Shown here piece by piece: positions 52,312 to 64,000 of a stretch of 64,000 nucleotides of DNA. The notes under the pieces are model-generated. The model was not told the DNA's origin. It ran no database searches and was given only the letters and a program-made list of their open reading frames with translations. How positions within the stretch are numbered: the first letter of the stretch is position 1; each line of letters starts with the position of its first letter. Source of the DNA: Staphylococcus schweitzeri (GTDB taxonomy: Bacteria; Bacillota; Bacilli; Staphylococcales; Staphylococcaceae); assembly GCF_002902405.1 (NCBI RefSeq), contig NZ_PPQS01000034.1:7422-71421 (forward strand), given 5' to 3'. A program made the translations under genes and the position numbers.

Positions 52312-55300
52312 ACTGAGACAAACCAACCAGCAAGCGTGGTGAAACAGAAGCAACAAAGTAGTAATGAGCAGACTGAGAATGGAAAATCTCAAGTACAAAA
52401 TTCTCAAAATTCTCAAGATAGTCAATCATTGGATACTACTCATGTAAATGAACAACCAACTAATAGTATAACTAACAGTGTAGATGCCAATGCAGCACAA
52501 CCATCTACTTCTAAACAGCAACAAACTGTATCTCAAAATACACAAGCTAAGATAGAAACAAAAGTTGCTGCGAAAGAACAATCAAATATTTCTGAGGGTA
52601 ATCTTAAACACAATGAAAGTCGTTCTGCAGATTATTCTGCAAATGCTAATGAGGTAACTCACGTAGATAGTCATCGAGCTAATGTAGTGACAGCTTCAGG
52701 CGTATCGGATGATAGTGGTAATGTTCACCATGATCGCAACGAATTACAAGCATTTTTTGACGCAAATTATCATGATTATCGCTTTATTGATCGCGAAAAT
52801 GCAGATTCTGGAACATTTAAGTATGTAAAAGGTATTTTTGATAAAATAAACATGCTGTTAGGCAATAATGGGGTAATTAATAATAATGAATTGCAACTTG
52901 CATATAAAGAATTAGAAAACGCCGTAGCATTAATTCGCACTATGCCGAAAAGACAAGCACCTGTTAGACAATCTAGTCGAATTGAAGAACGGTCTGTTCA
53001 ACCAGAGACGCGTAGTAATATTGAATCAAGGGCAGCTTCCGATTACGCAAATGCTAAATCATCTTATTATGTGTCTACTGCAAATGATGGTTCTGGCTAT
53101 CCCGCAGGTACATATATCAATGCATCAAATAGAAGATGGCCATTCAATTTACCGAAGAAAAGGTATAATCTTTTGAATGCATCTGATGCAAAAGAAATTG
53201 CGTTAATGACTGTCAAACAAGTAAAAGATGGATATCAATGGATAATTAAATTTAATAAAGGCCATTGGAACCATGGTGAAATGACTTATTGGTTTGCTTT
53301 GCCAAGTGATCAAACACCTGTTGATAAGACGACTTTTGTAACAGTTGGCCGTGATGGTTCTAACGTTAATTGGAGTACTGGTGTAGGTAGTGCAGCTAAT
53401 CAACCATTAAATGTTATGTGGAACAGCGGTGTAGATGATAATCGCTCACGTGATTTTAAAATTATAAACAAAGCAACAGATACAAATAGTTTAAGAGATT
53501 TAGCTAGAGCTGATGACTTTATTATTGAAGAAGGTGCAACAGAAGCTGCTAAATTGTTTGGAAGACAGATTTTCCAATACATCAATGGTGATACTCAACA
53601 GACTTCAGGTGTTGATAAAATTTATAGATTTATAGGTAGTGGTGATGCTAGTTACACAATCTCATTTAAAACTCAAGGCCCTACAACAACGAAATTATAT
53701 TATGCTGCTGGTGGTAAAGCATTTGAATATAATCAAAAATATATGTATAGCCAGTTATTTGAAGAAACAAATGAGGATTTAGCGAATAGACTAGCAGGAC
53801 TGACACAAGTAGTAGATCGTACGTATCATTTGAATTCGACTAAGTTAGTTGAAGCACAAAATGGTAACGTTTCTAGAAAGAAAATTTTAGACAATACAAA
53901 TTTAAATACAGATGATTTTCTTGAAGATGTATCAAGTTATGTTAGAACACCAAGCAGTAGCATAATTGGATTTTACCCATCTAATGCAGATGTCGATCAC
54001 TATAGACCAGTAGCCGCACAACCACTTGAACAATATGCCTTGAATCAATTATTTTCAGATAGTAAGTTAGCTGAGGCTGCACGAACTGGAAATAAGATTC
54101 CTTTAGTAATTGGTTTTAACTATCCAGATAGATCAGGTAATCAGGAAACATTAAAACGAGTATATTTAACAGTTAAACCAGAAGTACAACATAATATTAA
54201 ATTTTTTGAAAATGATAATCCTCAAAACCTTGCTGATTCACAGATTTCTCGTCAAGCTGGACATCCAGTATTCAGTGTAAATCAAGGGCAAGTAAGTAAT
54301 TCAGTTGTTGATACAGGGTCTGGGAGCTTTAGAGCAAACCAACCGTTACGTATCAATTTAACTAGTAATGAAAACTTTGCAGATAACGATTGGGAAATTA
54401 CAGGATTACCATCTTCATTAAGAATTGAAGATGCTGTTCGTCGAACGCGAAGTCCTAGAGAACGAAATTTGGAATTAGTTGGTAATTTAGCACCAGGTGA
54501 TTATTTTGCAACAGTTCGTTTTGGAAGAAAGGAACAACCTTTTGAAATTAGAGTCAAACCAAATCCACCAACAATTACTACTACTGCAGAAGAATTACGA
54601 GGACAAGCTTACAAGAAAGTGCCAATTACAGTATCAGGAGTTCCATTAGATCCTGATGCATTAGTATATATAGCTTTGCCAACGCCACAAACAACTGATG
54701 GGAATAGTAGTCCATCATCGGTACCGCAAAATTACACAATTATTGCAAGTGGAACACCGGATGGCTATAATAATACACTCACAATCCAACCATCAGGGTA
54801 TAGTGTGTTTATACCGCCAGTTGGGAGGGAGATAAAGGCATTAATTTTCTATAACAAAAATGTAGCTTCTAATTTTAGTAATGCTGTACCAATTTTAGCA
54901 GATGAAACACCACCAACATTAAATGAACCAGTTGGTATAAATGCCAAATATTATCGTGGTGATACTGTAAACTTTACTGTTGAGACATCAGATCAACACA
55001 CTGGAATAAAGAATACGCCAATTGTCACTTTACCAAATGGATGGACATCTAATTTAGTAAAATCAAATAATGATCATAATGCTACATTGACTGTTAACGG
55101 TACAGTATCGATGAATCAACCATTTAATAGTGATATTACATTCAAAATTTCATCAACGGATAATGCGAACAATACGACTGACAATAGTCATTCTAAGCAT
55201 GTATCAGTGCATGTTGGGCAAATTAGTGAAGATGTAAACCCGATTGTTCTTGGAAACGTTGAAAAAATTACTGTAGTAAATCCAAATGCATTAACCAATG

Positions 55301-58300
55301 ATGAAAAGACTAGAATTTTAAATACGATTAAAGCGAAAAATCCGAATATCAATGGCTATTTAGCATCAAGCAATCCGATTACTGTTTCAAATAATGGAAA
55401 TGTTACGTTTAACTATCGCGATGGCTCTCAAGATGAAATTGATGCTAGCAATGTAATGACGTATGAACCTGTAGCTAAAGATGAATTTTTGGACGGAAGT
55501 AATCATAAAATGGCAACAATAACAATTGCCAAAGGTCAACACTATACAATTGGAGATATAAGTCAGTATTTTAAATTAAGTAATGGTCAAGCAATACCAT
55601 CATCAACATTTACTAGTATGACAGGTGCAAATACACTTCCAACTGCGGACCAACTATCACAACAAAATGCTGGTACTTATTTATATCGTGTTCAAGCAAA
55701 TAATGCATATCATGAAGATCAAGATAACTTATTCTTAAAAGTCAATGTTGTAGATATTACACAACCAGAAGGTAATCAACGTGTATATCGTACTTCGACA
55801 TATGATGTTACTACTAATGAAATTGAAAGAATTAAACAAGCTTTTATTAATGCAAATAGAGCAGCGATTACTTTAAATAATAATGATATAACAGTAACAA
55901 ATACGCCAAATGGTGCGAACGCTAGTACGATTACTGTCAATATCCATAAAGGTAGGTTAAGTAAAACGTTTACATCTACTTTGGAACATATGAACTTTTT
56001 ACAATGGATTGATTTTCCACGTGATTATACAGTGACATGGTCACACGATAAAATCACTTCAAGACCTACTGATGGTGGATTTGAATGGTCCAATGATCAT
56101 AAATCAATTATTTACAGATATGATGCTACATTAGGCAGACAAATTACCACAAATGATATTTTACCTTTATTAAGAGCAACAACAACTGTACCTAGTTTGA
56201 GAAATAACATTAACGGTAATGAGAAGGTGCAAGCGGAAGCTGGTGGTCGTCCAAATTATAAAACGACAGGCTATTCACAATCGAATCCTTCTTCAGATGG
56301 TCAAAGACAATACACATATAATGGACAAGTAATTCAAGTTTTAGATATTGTTAATCCTACCAATGGATATGGTGGGCAAACTGTGACAAATTCAAATGTA
56401 CATTCAAATCATAGTAACGCAACTGTCGTTAATGTTAATGAACCAGCGGCAAATGGTGCAAGTGCTTTTACAATAAATCATGTTTTGAAGAATAATTCAA
56501 CACATAATGCACAAGATTCGGTATACAAGGCGCAATTATATTTATCACCATATTCACCAAAAGTATATATGGAGCATCTAAATACTAATTTGGCAAATAA
56601 TACTAATGTAATAAATATATATTTTGTACCGAGTGATGTAACAAATCCAACGATTACTGTTGGTAATTATGCAAATCATCAAGTATTTTCAGGTGAAACA
56701 TTTACAAATACAATTACAGCAAATGATAATTTTGGAATTCAATCTGTAACTGTTCCGAGTTCATCTCAAATTACAGGAACTGTTGATAATAATCATCGTC
56801 AAGTGTCGTTGATAGCACCAAATGTTACATCCGTAACTACGAAGACGATTAATCTATTAGCTACAGATACTAGTGGAAATACAGCAACGACATCATTTAA
56901 TGTGTTAGTAAAACCTTTAAAAGATAAATATCGAGTAACAACATCGGCAACAACTAATAATCCTATAAGAATTGCCAATATTGCGAATAATGCGACAGTA
57001 TCTCAAGCTGATCAGCAAGCGATAATTAATTCAATAACAACGACAGATCTTGCATCTGGAAGAAACTATGCAACACCAGGTCGAAATGAAATCACTAATA
57101 AGACCGTAAGTAATGTGAACAGATCTGGAAATAATGCAAGTGTTAATGTAACTGTAACTTACAGTGATGGTACTTCTACAACTGTTAATGTTCCAGTAAA
57201 ACATGTTATTCCTGATATAATCGCAAATCCTAGATATACGATTCAAGGGCAAGATTTTCCGTCTGGTAAGGGAAGCACTGCTGCAGATTTCTTTAAATTG
57301 CAAGATGGTAGTCCAGTGCCAGATGCTACAATTACTTGGTTGGCAAATCAAGCGCCAGATAAGAATAATACACGAATTGGTGAAGATATAACGGTAACTG
57401 CTCATATTTTAATTGATGGTGAGACGGCACCAATTACCAAAACATCTACTTATCGCGTAGTTCGTACAGTGCCAAAACAAATATTTATTACAAGTAGAGT
57501 TGGACAATTCCCAGGTGTTGAACATATCTTTTACGCTAAAGATTATTTAAAACCGATTAATCAATCATGGGAAGATGAACCAAGAATGTCTTTTGCATTT
57601 TTAAACAATGATGGACCTAATTCAACAGTTGTAGGTGTGCAGTCTAAAACTGCTAGGGTGACTTATGCTAATGGTCAAACTGAAGATGTTAAAGTGTTAG
57701 CACTAGTAAGACCTGATGCTCCAAGGATAGATGGAAACTCTGTCACATATAAAGCTGGATTAACGAACCAACAAATTAAAATTAATAATGTACTTACGAA
57801 TTCACCATTAACATTATTGAAAGCTGATAATACACCATTAACTATTACACATACAGAATATGGCCGAGGTAATACAGCAATTATTACAGTAAGTGATGCA
57901 CTACCAAATGGGGATATCAAAGTTTATTCATCACTTGTAGACGACCATGCTACCTATACAACGCAAAATGATCAAGGTCAAGTAGTTGATGTAACAGAAC
58001 GAAAACAGATTGATTCAAATCATAGTGCTTCTGTGCGAGTAACACCACAATTACAACCTACATCAACAGGACCAATTTATATTAAAGGTGATACGAATTT
58101 TGACTTTGGTCATGTAGAAAGATTTATTCAAAATGTACCAAGAGGAGCAACTGTTGCTTGGCAAGATAATGCTAATAATTGGAAAAATAATGTTGGTAGT
58201 TATAATAAAGTTGCAGTAGTAACTTTACCGAATGGACAAGGTACTAGGGATGTTGAAATTCCTGTAAAAGTTTATCCTGTAGCAACTGCAAAAGCTGTAA

Positions 58301-61300
58301 CACGTGATGTAAAAGGTCAAACGTTAACACATGGAACGAATGCTATTGATTATGTTTCTTTTGAGCCTAATCAAAATACGACAGGTATAACTGCAACATG
58401 GGTTAATGGCCAACAACCTAATAATCAGCAAGCTGGCGTTCAACATTTAAATATTGATGTAAATTATCCTGGTATCTCTACAGCAACACGTCTACCTGTA
58501 ACTGTCAATGTATATCAATTTGATTTTCCTCAAAATACGTATACTACAACAGTGGGTGGTACATTAGCAAATGGAACTCAAGTTTCGAATTATATTCATA
58601 TTGAAAATCCGAATGGATTGCCAACTGATGGATTTACTTATAAATGGAATCGTGATACTACGGGTACAAATGATGCAAACTGGACAGCAATGAATAAACC
58701 GAACGTGGCTAAAGTCGTTAACGCTAAGTATGATGTCATCTATAATGGTCATACATTTGCGACATCTCAACCTGCTAAGTTTGTTGTGAAAGATATACAA
58801 CCAGCAAAACCAACGCTTACTGAAACAACGGCAGGCGCTATTACTATTACACCTGGTGCGAATCAAACAGTTAATACACATACCGGTAATGTAACAACAT
58901 ATGCTGATAAATTAGTAATTAAACGAAATGGTAATGTTGTGACAACCTTTACTCGTCGTAATAACACAAGTCCATGGGTAAAAGAAACTTCAGCGGCTAA
59001 TGTGGCAGGTATTGTTGGAACAAATAATGGCATTACAGTGGCAGCAGGTACTTTCAATCCAGCTGACACGATTCAAGTTGTTGCAACTCAAGGTAGTGGT
59101 GAAACAGCCAGTGATGAACAACGAAGTGATGATTTTACTGTCGTTGCACCACAACCAAATCAGGCGACTACTAAAATTTGGCAAAATGGTCATATTGATA
59201 TCACGTCTAATAATCCATCAGGACATTTAATTAATCCAACACAAGCAATGGATATTGCTTACACTGAAAAGATTGGTAATGGTGTAGAACATAGTAAGAC
59301 AATTACTGTTGTTCTTAGTCAAAATAATCAATGGACAATCGCAAATAAACCTGACTATGTATCGTTAGATGCACAAACTGGTAAAGTGACGTTCAATGCC
59401 AATACTATAAAACCAAATTCAACAATCACAATTACGCCGAAAGCTGGTACAGGTCACTCAGCAAGTAGTAATCCAAGTACATTAACTGCACCGGCAACTC
59501 ATACTGTCAACACAACTGAAATTGTAAAAGATTATGGTTCAAATGTAACAGCTGCTGAAATTAACAATGCTGTTCAAGCTAACAACAAACGCACTGCAAC
59601 AATTAAAAATGGCACAGCAATGCCTACTAATTTAGCTGGTGGTAGCACAACGACGATTCCTGTTACAGTAACTTACAATGATGGCAGTACTGAAGAAGTA
59701 CAAGAGTCCATTTTCACAAAAGCGGATAAACGTGAGTTAATCACAGCTAAAAACCATTTAGATGATCCAGTAAGTACTGAAGGTAAAAAGCCAGGTACAA
59801 TTACGCAGTACAATAATGCAATTCATAATGCGCAACAACAAATCAATACTGCGAAAACAGAAGCGCAACAAGTGATTAATAATGAGCGTGCAACACCACA
59901 ACAAGTTTCTGACGCACTAACTAAAGTTCGTGCAGCACAAACTAAGATTAATCAAGCTAAAGCATTACTTCAAAATAAAGAAGATAATAGCCAATTAGTG
60001 ACATCTAAAAATAATCTACAAAGTTCTGTAAACCAAGTACCGACAACTGCTGGTATGACGCAACAAAGTATTGATAACTATAATGCGAAGAAACGTGAAG
60101 CAGAAACTGAAATTACGGCAGCGCAACGTATCATTGATAATGGTGATGCATCTGCACAACAAATTTCAGATGAAAAACATCGTGTAGATAATGCGTTAAC
60201 AGCTTTAAATCAAGCGAAACATGATTTAACTGCAGATACACATGAATTGGAACAAGCAGTTCAACAATTGAATCGCACAGGTACAACTACTGGTAAGAAA
60301 CCAGCAAGTATCACTGCCTATAATAATTCGATTCATGCACTTCAAAGTGACTTAACTAGTGCTAAAAATAATGCTAATGCCATTATTCAAAAGCCAATTA
60401 GAACAGTACAAGAAGTACAAACAGCATTAACAAATGTAAATCGTGTAAACGAACGTTTAACACAAGCTATTAATCAATTAGTACCTTTAGCTGATAATAG
60501 TGCTTTAAGAACAGCTAAGACGAAACTTGATGAAGAAATCAATAAATCAGTAACTACTGATGGTATGACACAATCATCAATCCAAGCTTATGAAAGTGCT
60601 AAGCGTGCGGGTCAAACAGAATCAACAAACGCACAAAATGTTATTAATAATGGTGATGCAACAGACCAACAAATTGCTTCTGAGAAAACGAAAGTAGAAG
60701 AAAAATACAATAGTTTAAAACAAGCAATTGCTGGATTAACACCTGACCTAGCACCATTAAATATTGCTAAAACAGAGTTACAAAATGATATTGACCAGCA
60801 TACAAGTACGACAGGTATGACAAGTGCATCTGTAGCTACATTTAATGAAAAACTTTCAGCAGCTAGAACTAAAATTCAAGAAATCAATCGTGTATTAGCG
60901 TCTCATCCAGATGTTGCAACGATTCGTCAAAACGTGACAGCAGCGAATGCTACGAAATCAGCACTTGATCAAGCGCGTAATGGATTAACTGTCGATAAAG
61001 CACCTTTAGAAAATGCGAAAACTCAACTACAACATAGTATTGACACGCAAACAAGTACAACTGGTATGACGCAAGACTCTGTAAATGCTTATAATGCGAA
61101 GTTAACGGCTGCACGTAATAAGATTCAACAAATCAATCAAGTATTAGCAGGTTCACCTACAGTAGATCAAATCAATACAAATACGACTGCAGCAAATCAA
61201 GCTAAATCTGATTTGGATCATGCACGTCAAGCGTTAACACCAGATAAAGCACCGCTTCAAACTGCGAAAACGCAATTAGAACAAAGCATTAATCAACCAA

Positions 61301-64000
61301 CGGATACAACAGGTATGACGACCGCTTCGTTAAATGCGTATAACCAAAAATTACAAGCAGCACGTCAAAAGTTAACTGAAATTAATCAAGTGTTGAATGG
61401 TAACCCAACTGTCCATAATATCAATGATAAAGTGGCAGAAGCAAACCAAGCTAAGGATCAATTAAATACAGTACGTCAAGGATTAACATTAGATAGACAA
61501 CCAGCGTTAAATACGTTACATGGTGCATCTAACTTAAACCAAGCACAACAAAATAATTTCACGCAACAAATTAACACTGCACCAAATCATGCTGCACTTG
61601 AAACAATTAAGTCTAACATTACAGCTTTAAATAATGCGATGACTAAGCTAAAAGAAAGTGTTGCGGATAATAATGCAATTAAATCAAATCAAAATTACAC
61701 TGACGCAACACAAGCTAATAAACAAGCTTATGATAATGCAGTTACTGCGGCTAAAGGTGTCATTGGAGAAACAAATAATCCAACGATGGATGTTAATACA
61801 GTGAACCAAAAAGCAGCATCTGTTAAATCGACGAAAGATGCTTTAGATGGTCAACAAAACTTACAAAGTGCGAAAACAGAAGCAACAAATGCGATTACGC
61901 ATGCAAGTGATTTAAACCAAGCACAAAAGAATGCATTAACACAACAAGTAAATAGCGCTCAAAATGTACAAGCAGTAAATGATATTAAACAAACGACTCA
62001 AAGCTTAAATACTGCTATGACAGGTTTAAAACGTGGCGTTGCTAATCATAACCAAGTCGTACAAAGTGATAATTATGTCAACGCAGATACTAATAAGAAA
62101 AATGATTACAACAATGCATACAACCATGCGAATGATATTATTAATGGTAATGCACAACATCCAGTTATAACACCAAGTGATGTTAACAATGCATTGTCAA
62201 ATGTCACAAGTAAAGAACAAGCATTGAATGGTAATACAAAATTAAATACTGCGAAACAAGAAGCGAACACTGCATTAGGTCAATTAAATAACTTGAATAA
62301 TGCACAACATCAAAACTTACAATCGCAAATTAATGGTGCGCATCAAATCGAGACAGTTAATTCGATTAAGCAAAATGCAACAAACTTAAATAGTGCAATG
62401 GGTAATTTAAGACAAGCTGTTGCAGATAAAGATCAAGTGAAACGTACAGAAGATTATGCGGATGCAGATACAGCTAAACAAAACGCATATAACAGCGCTG
62501 TTTCAAGTGCTGAAACAATCATTAATCAAACTGCTAATCCGACAATGTCTGTTGATGATGTTAATCCTGCAACTTCAGCTGTTACTACTAATAAAAATGG
62601 ATTAAATGGTGATGAAAAATTAGCACAATCTAAAACAGATGCTGCAAGCGCAATTGATGCATTACCACATTTAAATAATGCACAAAAAGCAGATGTTAAA
62701 TCTAAAATTAATGCTGCATCAAATATTGCTGGCGTAAATACTGTTAAACAACAAGGTACAGATTTAAATACAGCGATGGGTAACTTGCAAGGCGCAATCA
62801 ATGATGAACAAACGACACTTAATAGTCAAAATTATCAAGATGCGACACCAAGTAAGAAAACAGCATACACAAATGCAGTACAAGCTGCGAAAGATATTTT
62901 AAATCAAGCACGTGGCGCTAATAAAACGAAAGATCAAGTTACTGAAGCGATGAATCAAGTGAATTCAGCTAAAAACAACTTAGATGGTACGCGTTTATTA
63001 GATCAAGCGAAGCAAACAGCGAAACAGCAGTTAAATAATATGACGCATTTAACAACTGCACAAAAAACGAATTTAACAAATCAAATTAACAGTGGTACGA
63101 CTGTCGCTGGTGTTCAAACGGTTCAATCAAATGCGAATACATTAGATCAAGCGATGAATACGTTGAGACAAAGTATTGCCAACAAAGATGCGACTAAAGC
63201 AAGTGAAGATTACGTAGATGCTAATAATGATAAGCAAACAGCATATAACAACGCAGTAGCTACTGCTGAAACGATTATTAATGCAAATAGTAATCCGGAA
63301 ATGAATCCAAGTACGATTACACAAAAAGCAGAGCAAGTGAATAGTACTAAGACAGCACTTAACGGTGATGAAAACTTAGCTACAGCAAAACAAAATGCGA
63401 AAACATACTTAAACACATTGACAAGTATTACAGATAATCAAAAGAACAATTTGAATAGCCAAATTACTAGTGCGACAAGAGTGAGTGGTGTAGATTCTGT
63501 AAAACAAAATGCACAACATCTAAACCAAGCTATGGCTAGTTTACAAAGTGGTATTAACAACGAATCTCAAGTGAAATCATCTGAGAAATATCGTGATGCT
63601 GATACAAATAAACAACAAGAGTATGATAATGCTATTGCTGCAGCGAAAGCGATTTTAAATAAATCGACAGGTCCAAACACTGCGCAAAATGCAGTTGAAG
63701 CAGCATTGCAACGTGTGAATACTGCGAATGATGCATTGAATGGCGATGCAAAATTAATTGCAGCTCAAAACGCAGCGAAACAACATTTAGGTACGTTAAC
63801 ACATATCACTACAGCACAACGCAATGATTTAACAAGTCAAATTTCACAAACTACAAACTTAGCTGGTGTTGAATCTGTTAAACAAAGTGCGAACAGTTTA
63901 GATGGCGTAATGGGTAACTTACAAACTGCTATCAACGATAAATCTGGAACATTAGCGAGCCAAAACTTCTTAGATGCTGATGAGCAAAAACGTAATACTT
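52195..64000 (+). CDS. ebh: Ebh, giant cell-surface protein (5' part; continues beyond the window)
   Basis: An uninterrupted frame of 3,935 codons runs from GTG 52195 to the right edge. S. aureus Ebh has about 9,500-10,500 residues, so this is roughly the first 40%. It binds fibronectin and gives resistance to osmotic stress. A YSIRK-like signal peptide (residues 1-39, [11 protein letters not shown]) is followed by a Gln/Ser/Asn-rich segment and about 2,450 residues of non-identical Ig/Rib-like domains with [10 protein letters not shown]-type strands. FIVAR-like helical repeats of 80-90 residues and then the ~126-residue FIVAR/GA modules follow. No stop or frameshift was seen. The C-terminal membrane region is outside. 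The N-terminal ~2,100 residues differ strongly from the S. aureus version I recall; the helical repeats are almost the same. Confidence 0.95.
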   Translation, partial: MNYRDKIQKFSIRKYTVGTFSTVIATLVFLGLNTSQAQATETNQPASVVKQKQQSSNEQTENGKSQVQNSQNSQDSQSLDTTHVNEQPTNSITNSVDANAAQPSTSKQQQTVSQNTQAKIETKVAAKEQSNISEGNLKHNESRSADYSANANEVTHVDSHRANVVTASGVSDDSGNVHHDRNELQAFFDANYHDYRFIDRENADSGTFKYVKGIFDKINMLLGNNGVINNNELQLAYKELENAVALIRTMPKRQAPVRQSSRIEERSVQPETRSNIESRAASDYANAKSSYYVSTANDGSGYPAGTYINASNRRWPFNLPKKRYNLLNASDAKEIALMTVKQVKDGYQWIIKFNKGHWNHGEMTYWFALPSDQTPVDKTTFVTVGRDGSNVNWSTGVGSAANQPLNVMWNSGVDDNRSRDFKIINKATDTNSLRDLARADDFIIEEGATEAAKLFGRQIFQYINGDTQQTSGVDKIYRFIGSGDASYTISFKTQGPTTTKLYYAAGGKAFEYNQKYMYSQLFEETNEDLANRLAGLTQVVDRTYHLNSTKLVEAQNGNVSRKKILDNTNLNTDDFLEDVSSYVRTPSSSIIGFYPSNADVDHYRPVAAQPLEQYALNQLFSDSKLAEAARTGNKIPLVIGFNYPDRSGNQETLKRVYLTVKPEVQHNIKFFENDNPQNLADSQISRQAGHPVFSVNQGQVSNSVVDTGSGSFRANQPLRINLTSNENFADNDWEITGLPSSLRIEDAVRRTRSPRERNLELVGNLAPGDYFATVRFGRKEQPFEIRVKPNPPTITTTAEELRGQAYKKVPITVSGVPLDPDALVYIALPTPQTTDGNSSPSSVPQNYTIIASGTPDGYNNTLTIQPSGYSVFIPPVGREIKALIFYNKNVASNFSNAVPILADETPPTLNEPVGINAKYYRGDTVNFTVETSDQHTGIKNTPIVTLPNGWTSNLVKSNNDHNATLTVNGTVSMNQPFNSDITFKISSTDNANNTTDNSHSKHVSVHVGQISEDVNPIVLGNVEKITVVNPNALTNDEKTRILNTIKAKNPNINGYLASSNPITVSNNGNVTFNYRDGSQDEIDASNVMTYEPVAKDEFLDGSNHKMATITIAKGQHYTIGDISQYFKLSNGQAIPSSTFTSMTGANTLPTADQLSQQNAGTYLYRVQANNAYHEDQDNLFLKVNVVDITQPEGNQRVYRTSTYDVTTNEIERIKQAFINANRAAITLNNNDITVTNTPNGANASTITVNIHKGRLSKTFTSTLEHMNFLQWIDFPRDYTVTWSHDKITSRPTDGGFEWSNDHKSIIYRYDATLGRQITTNDILPLLRATTTVPSLRNNINGNEKVQAEAGGRPNYKTTGYSQSNPSSDGQRQYTYNGQVIQVLDIVNPTNGYGGQTVTNSNVHSNHSNATVVNVNEPAANGASAFTINHVLKNNSTHNAQDSVYKAQLYLSPYSPKVYMEHLNTNLANNTNVINIYFVPSDVTNPTITVGNYANHQVFSGETFTNTITANDNFGIQSVTVPSSSQITGTVDNNHRQVSLIAPNVTSVTTKTINLLATDTSGNTATTSFNVLVKPLKDKYRVTTSATTNNPIRIANIANNATVSQADQQAIINSITTTDLASGRNYATPGRNEITNKTVSNVNRSGNNASVNVTVTYSDGTSTTVNVPVKHVIPDIIANPRYTIQGQDFPSGKGSTAADFFKLQDGSPVPDATITWLANQAPDKNNTRIGEDITVTAHILIDGETAPITKTSTYRVVRTVPKQIFITSRVGQFPGVEHIFYAKDYLKPINQSWEDEPRMSFAFLNNDGPNSTVVGVQSKTARVTYANGQTEDVKVLALVRPDAPRIDGNSVTYKAGLTNQQIKINNVLTNSPLTLLKADNTPLTITHTEYGRGNTAIITVSDALPNGDIKVYSSLVDDHATYTTQNDQGQVVDVTERKQIDSNHSASVRVTPQLQPTSTGPIYIKGDTNFDFGHVERFIQNVPRGATVAWQDNANNWKNNVGSYNKVAVVTLPNGQGTRDVEIPVKVYPVATAKAVTRDVKGQTLTHGTNAIDYVSFEPNQNTTGITATWVNGQQPNNQQAGVQHLNIDVNYPGISTATRLPVTVNVYQFDFPQNTYTTTVGGTLANGTQVSNYIHIENPNGLPTDGFTYKWNRDTTGTNDANWTAMNKPNVAKVVNAKYDVIYNGHTFATSQPAKFVVKDIQPAKPTLTETTAGAITITPGANQTVNTHTGNVTTYADKLVIKRNGNVVTTFTRRNNTSPWVKETSAANVAGIVGTNNGITVAAGTFNPADTIQVVATQGSGETASDEQRSDDFTVVAPQPNQATTKIWQNGHIDITSNNPSGHLINPTQAMDIAYTEKIGNGVEHSKTITVVLSQNNQWTIANKPDYVSLDAQTGKVTFNANTIKPNSTITITPKAGTGHSASSNPSTLTAPATHTVNTTEIVKDYGSNVTAAEINNAVQANNKRTATIKNGTAMPTNLAGGSTTTIPVTVTYNDGSTEEVQESIFTKADKRELITAKNHLDDPVSTEGKKPGTITQYNNAIHNAQQQINTAKTEAQQVINNERATPQQVSDALTKVRAAQTKINQAKALLQNKEDNSQLVTSKNNLQSSVNQVPTTAGMTQQSIDNYNAKKREAETEITAAQRIIDNGDASAQQISDEKHRVDNALTALNQAKHDLTADTHELEQAVQQLNRTGTTTGKKPASITAYNNSIHALQSDLTSAKNNANAIIQKPIRTVQEVQTALTNVNRVNERLTQAINQLVPLADNSALRTAKTKLDEEINKSVTTDGMTQSSIQAYESAKRAGQTESTNAQNVINNGDATDQQIASEKTKVEEKYNSLKQAIAGLTPDLAPLNIAKTELQNDIDQHTSTTGMTSASVATFNEKLSAARTKIQEINRVLASHPDVATIRQNVTAANATKSALDQARNGLTVDKAPLENAKTQLQHSIDTQTSTTGMTQDSVNAYNAKLTAARNKIQQINQVLAGSPTVDQINTNTTAANQAKSDLDHARQALTPDKAPLQTAKTQLEQSINQPTDTTGMTTASLNAYNQKLQAARQKLTEINQVLNGNPTVHNINDKVAEANQAKDQLNTVRQGLTLDRQPALNTLHGASNLNQAQQNNFTQQINTAPNHAALETIKSNITALNNAMTKLKESVADNNAIKSNQNYTDATQANKQAYDNAVTAAKGVIGETNNPTMDVNTVNQKAASVKSTKDALDGQQNLQSAKTEATNAITHASDLNQAQKNALTQQVNSAQNVQAVNDIKQTTQSLNTAMTGLKRGVANHNQVVQSDNYVNADTNKKNDYNNAYNHANDIINGNAQHPVITPSDVNNALSNVTSKEQALNGNTKLNTAKQEANTALGQLNNLNNAQHQNLQSQINGAHQIETVNSIKQNATNLNSAMGNLRQAVADKDQVKRTEDYADADTAKQNAYNSAVSSAETIINQTANPTMSVDDVNPATSAVTTNKNGLNGDEKLAQSKTDAASAIDALPHLNNAQKADVKSKINAASNIAGVNTVKQQGTDLNTAMGNLQGAINDEQTTLNSQNYQDATPSKKTAYTNAVQAAKDILNQARGANKTKDQVTEAMNQVNSAKNNLDGTRLLDQAKQTAKQQLNNMTHLTTAQKTNLTNQINSGTTVAGVQTVQSNANTLDQAMNTLRQSIANKDATKASEDYVDANNDKQTAYNNAVATAETIINANSNPEMNPSTITQKAEQVNSTKTALNGDENLATAKQNAKTYLNTLTSITDNQKNNLNSQITSATRVSGVDSVKQNAQHLNQAMASLQSGINNESQVKSSEKYRDADTNKQQEYDNAIAAAKAILNKSTGPNTAQNAVEAALQRVNTANDALNGDAKLIAAQNAAKQHLGTLTHITTAQRNDLTSQISQTTNLAGVESVKQSANSLDGVMGNLQTAINDKSGTLASQNFLDADEQKRNT
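59720..61490 (+). repeat. Seven short FIVAR-like repeats of Ebh (80-90 residues)
   Basis: A GKK/GMT anchor followed by a TxxSxxxYN motif recurs at 59782, 60052, 60292, 60562, 60814, 61063 and 61312. Spacings are 270, 240, 270, 252, 249 and 249 bases, so the array becomes regular (83 codons) toward its 3' end. Each unit is an alpha-helical bundle rich in Ala, Gln, Asn and Thr. Confidence 0.9.
61491..64000 (+). repeat. Ebh ~126-residue FIVAR/GA modules (continue beyond the window)
   Basis: An (N/D/K)Y-type anchor before a DA/NAD acidic pair recurs at 61693, 62071, 62452, 62830, 63208, 63586 and 63964. Spacings are 378, 381, 378, 378, 378 and 378 bases (126 codons, once 127). These are the long three-helix-bundle pair modules known from Ebh; S. 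aureus carries about 40-50 of them. Confidence 0.93.

Noticed and set aside
59720-64000. CRISPR-like periodic repeats
   Set aside because: The periodicity is 249-378 bases, lies in an open frame and encodes protein modules; there are no short identical repeats with unique spacers.

Overview
The window is an AT-rich, low-GC Firmicute core chromosome. Gene content and order (recQ-like helicase, ebpS, ypdA, ansA, cmk, rpsA, der, gpsA, hup, hepS-menG-hepT, ndk, aroCBA, bshA-cca-birA-dinG, asnS, dnaD, nth, pbp2/recU, gpsB, rnpB, ald-tdcB-permease, norB, ebh) identify a member of the Staphylococcus aureus complex. Housekeeping proteins look almost identical to the S. aureus proteins I remember, whereas EbpS, NorB, Ald and above all the Ebh N-terminus differ by several to tens of percent. 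That pattern suits a sister species (S. argenteus or S. schweitzeri) or a deeply divergent S. aureus lineage. This is recollection, not an alignment.

Layout. 1-4.5 kb: the tail of a YpbB-like gene, a RecQ-type helicase, the surface protein EbpS and the bacillithiol disulfide reductase YpdA. 4.6-11.2 kb: asparaginase (minus strand), then cmk, rpsA, der, gpsA and hup. 11.2-11.9 kb: a gene-poor gap with a degraded STAR-type repeat. 11.9-19 kb: heptaprenyl diphosphate and menaquinone synthesis, ndk with a CcpA-type operator, a small membrane protein, and aroC-aroB-aroA. 19-22.2 kb: a TPR protein, a UPF0302 protein, a DUF1405 membrane protein and a zinc metallopeptidase. 22.5-29.1 kb: a MazG-like protein, bacillithiol synthase BshA, CCA-adding enzyme, BirA and the exonuclease-type DinG. 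29.4-32.7 kb: asnS, dnaD, nth and ypoC. 33.3-36.1 kb: recU-pbp2 on the minus strand. 36.6-38.3 kb: DUF1798, ypsA, gpsB and the RNase P RNA. 38.5-41.5 kb: an RNA methyltransferase, a small membrane protein and a PepSY protein (minus strand). 41.8-46.2 kb: a two-headed dynamin and a 5'-3' exonuclease. 46.6-51.8 kb: ald, tdcB, an amino-acid permease and norB. 52.2-64 kb: the first ~3,935 codons of the giant surface protein Ebh, which runs off the window.

How the genes work together. AroCBA makes chorismate and HepS/HepT/MenG complete menaquinone, so respiratory quinone supply is grouped. BshA and YpdA are the synthetic and reductive ends of bacillithiol metabolism. RecU/PBP2, YpsA and GpsB link chromosome processing, wall synthesis and division. 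Ald, TdcB and the permease form an alanine/threonine catabolic unit.

No IS element, prophage, integrase, tRNA, rRNA or CRISPR array was found, and I see no convincing undescribed multi-gene system. The most interesting signals are the mosaic-looking Ebh, regulatory palindromes (ebh, ndk, ebpS), the terminator hairpin just in front of norB, DinG without iron-sulfur cysteines, and the gene-poor gaps.
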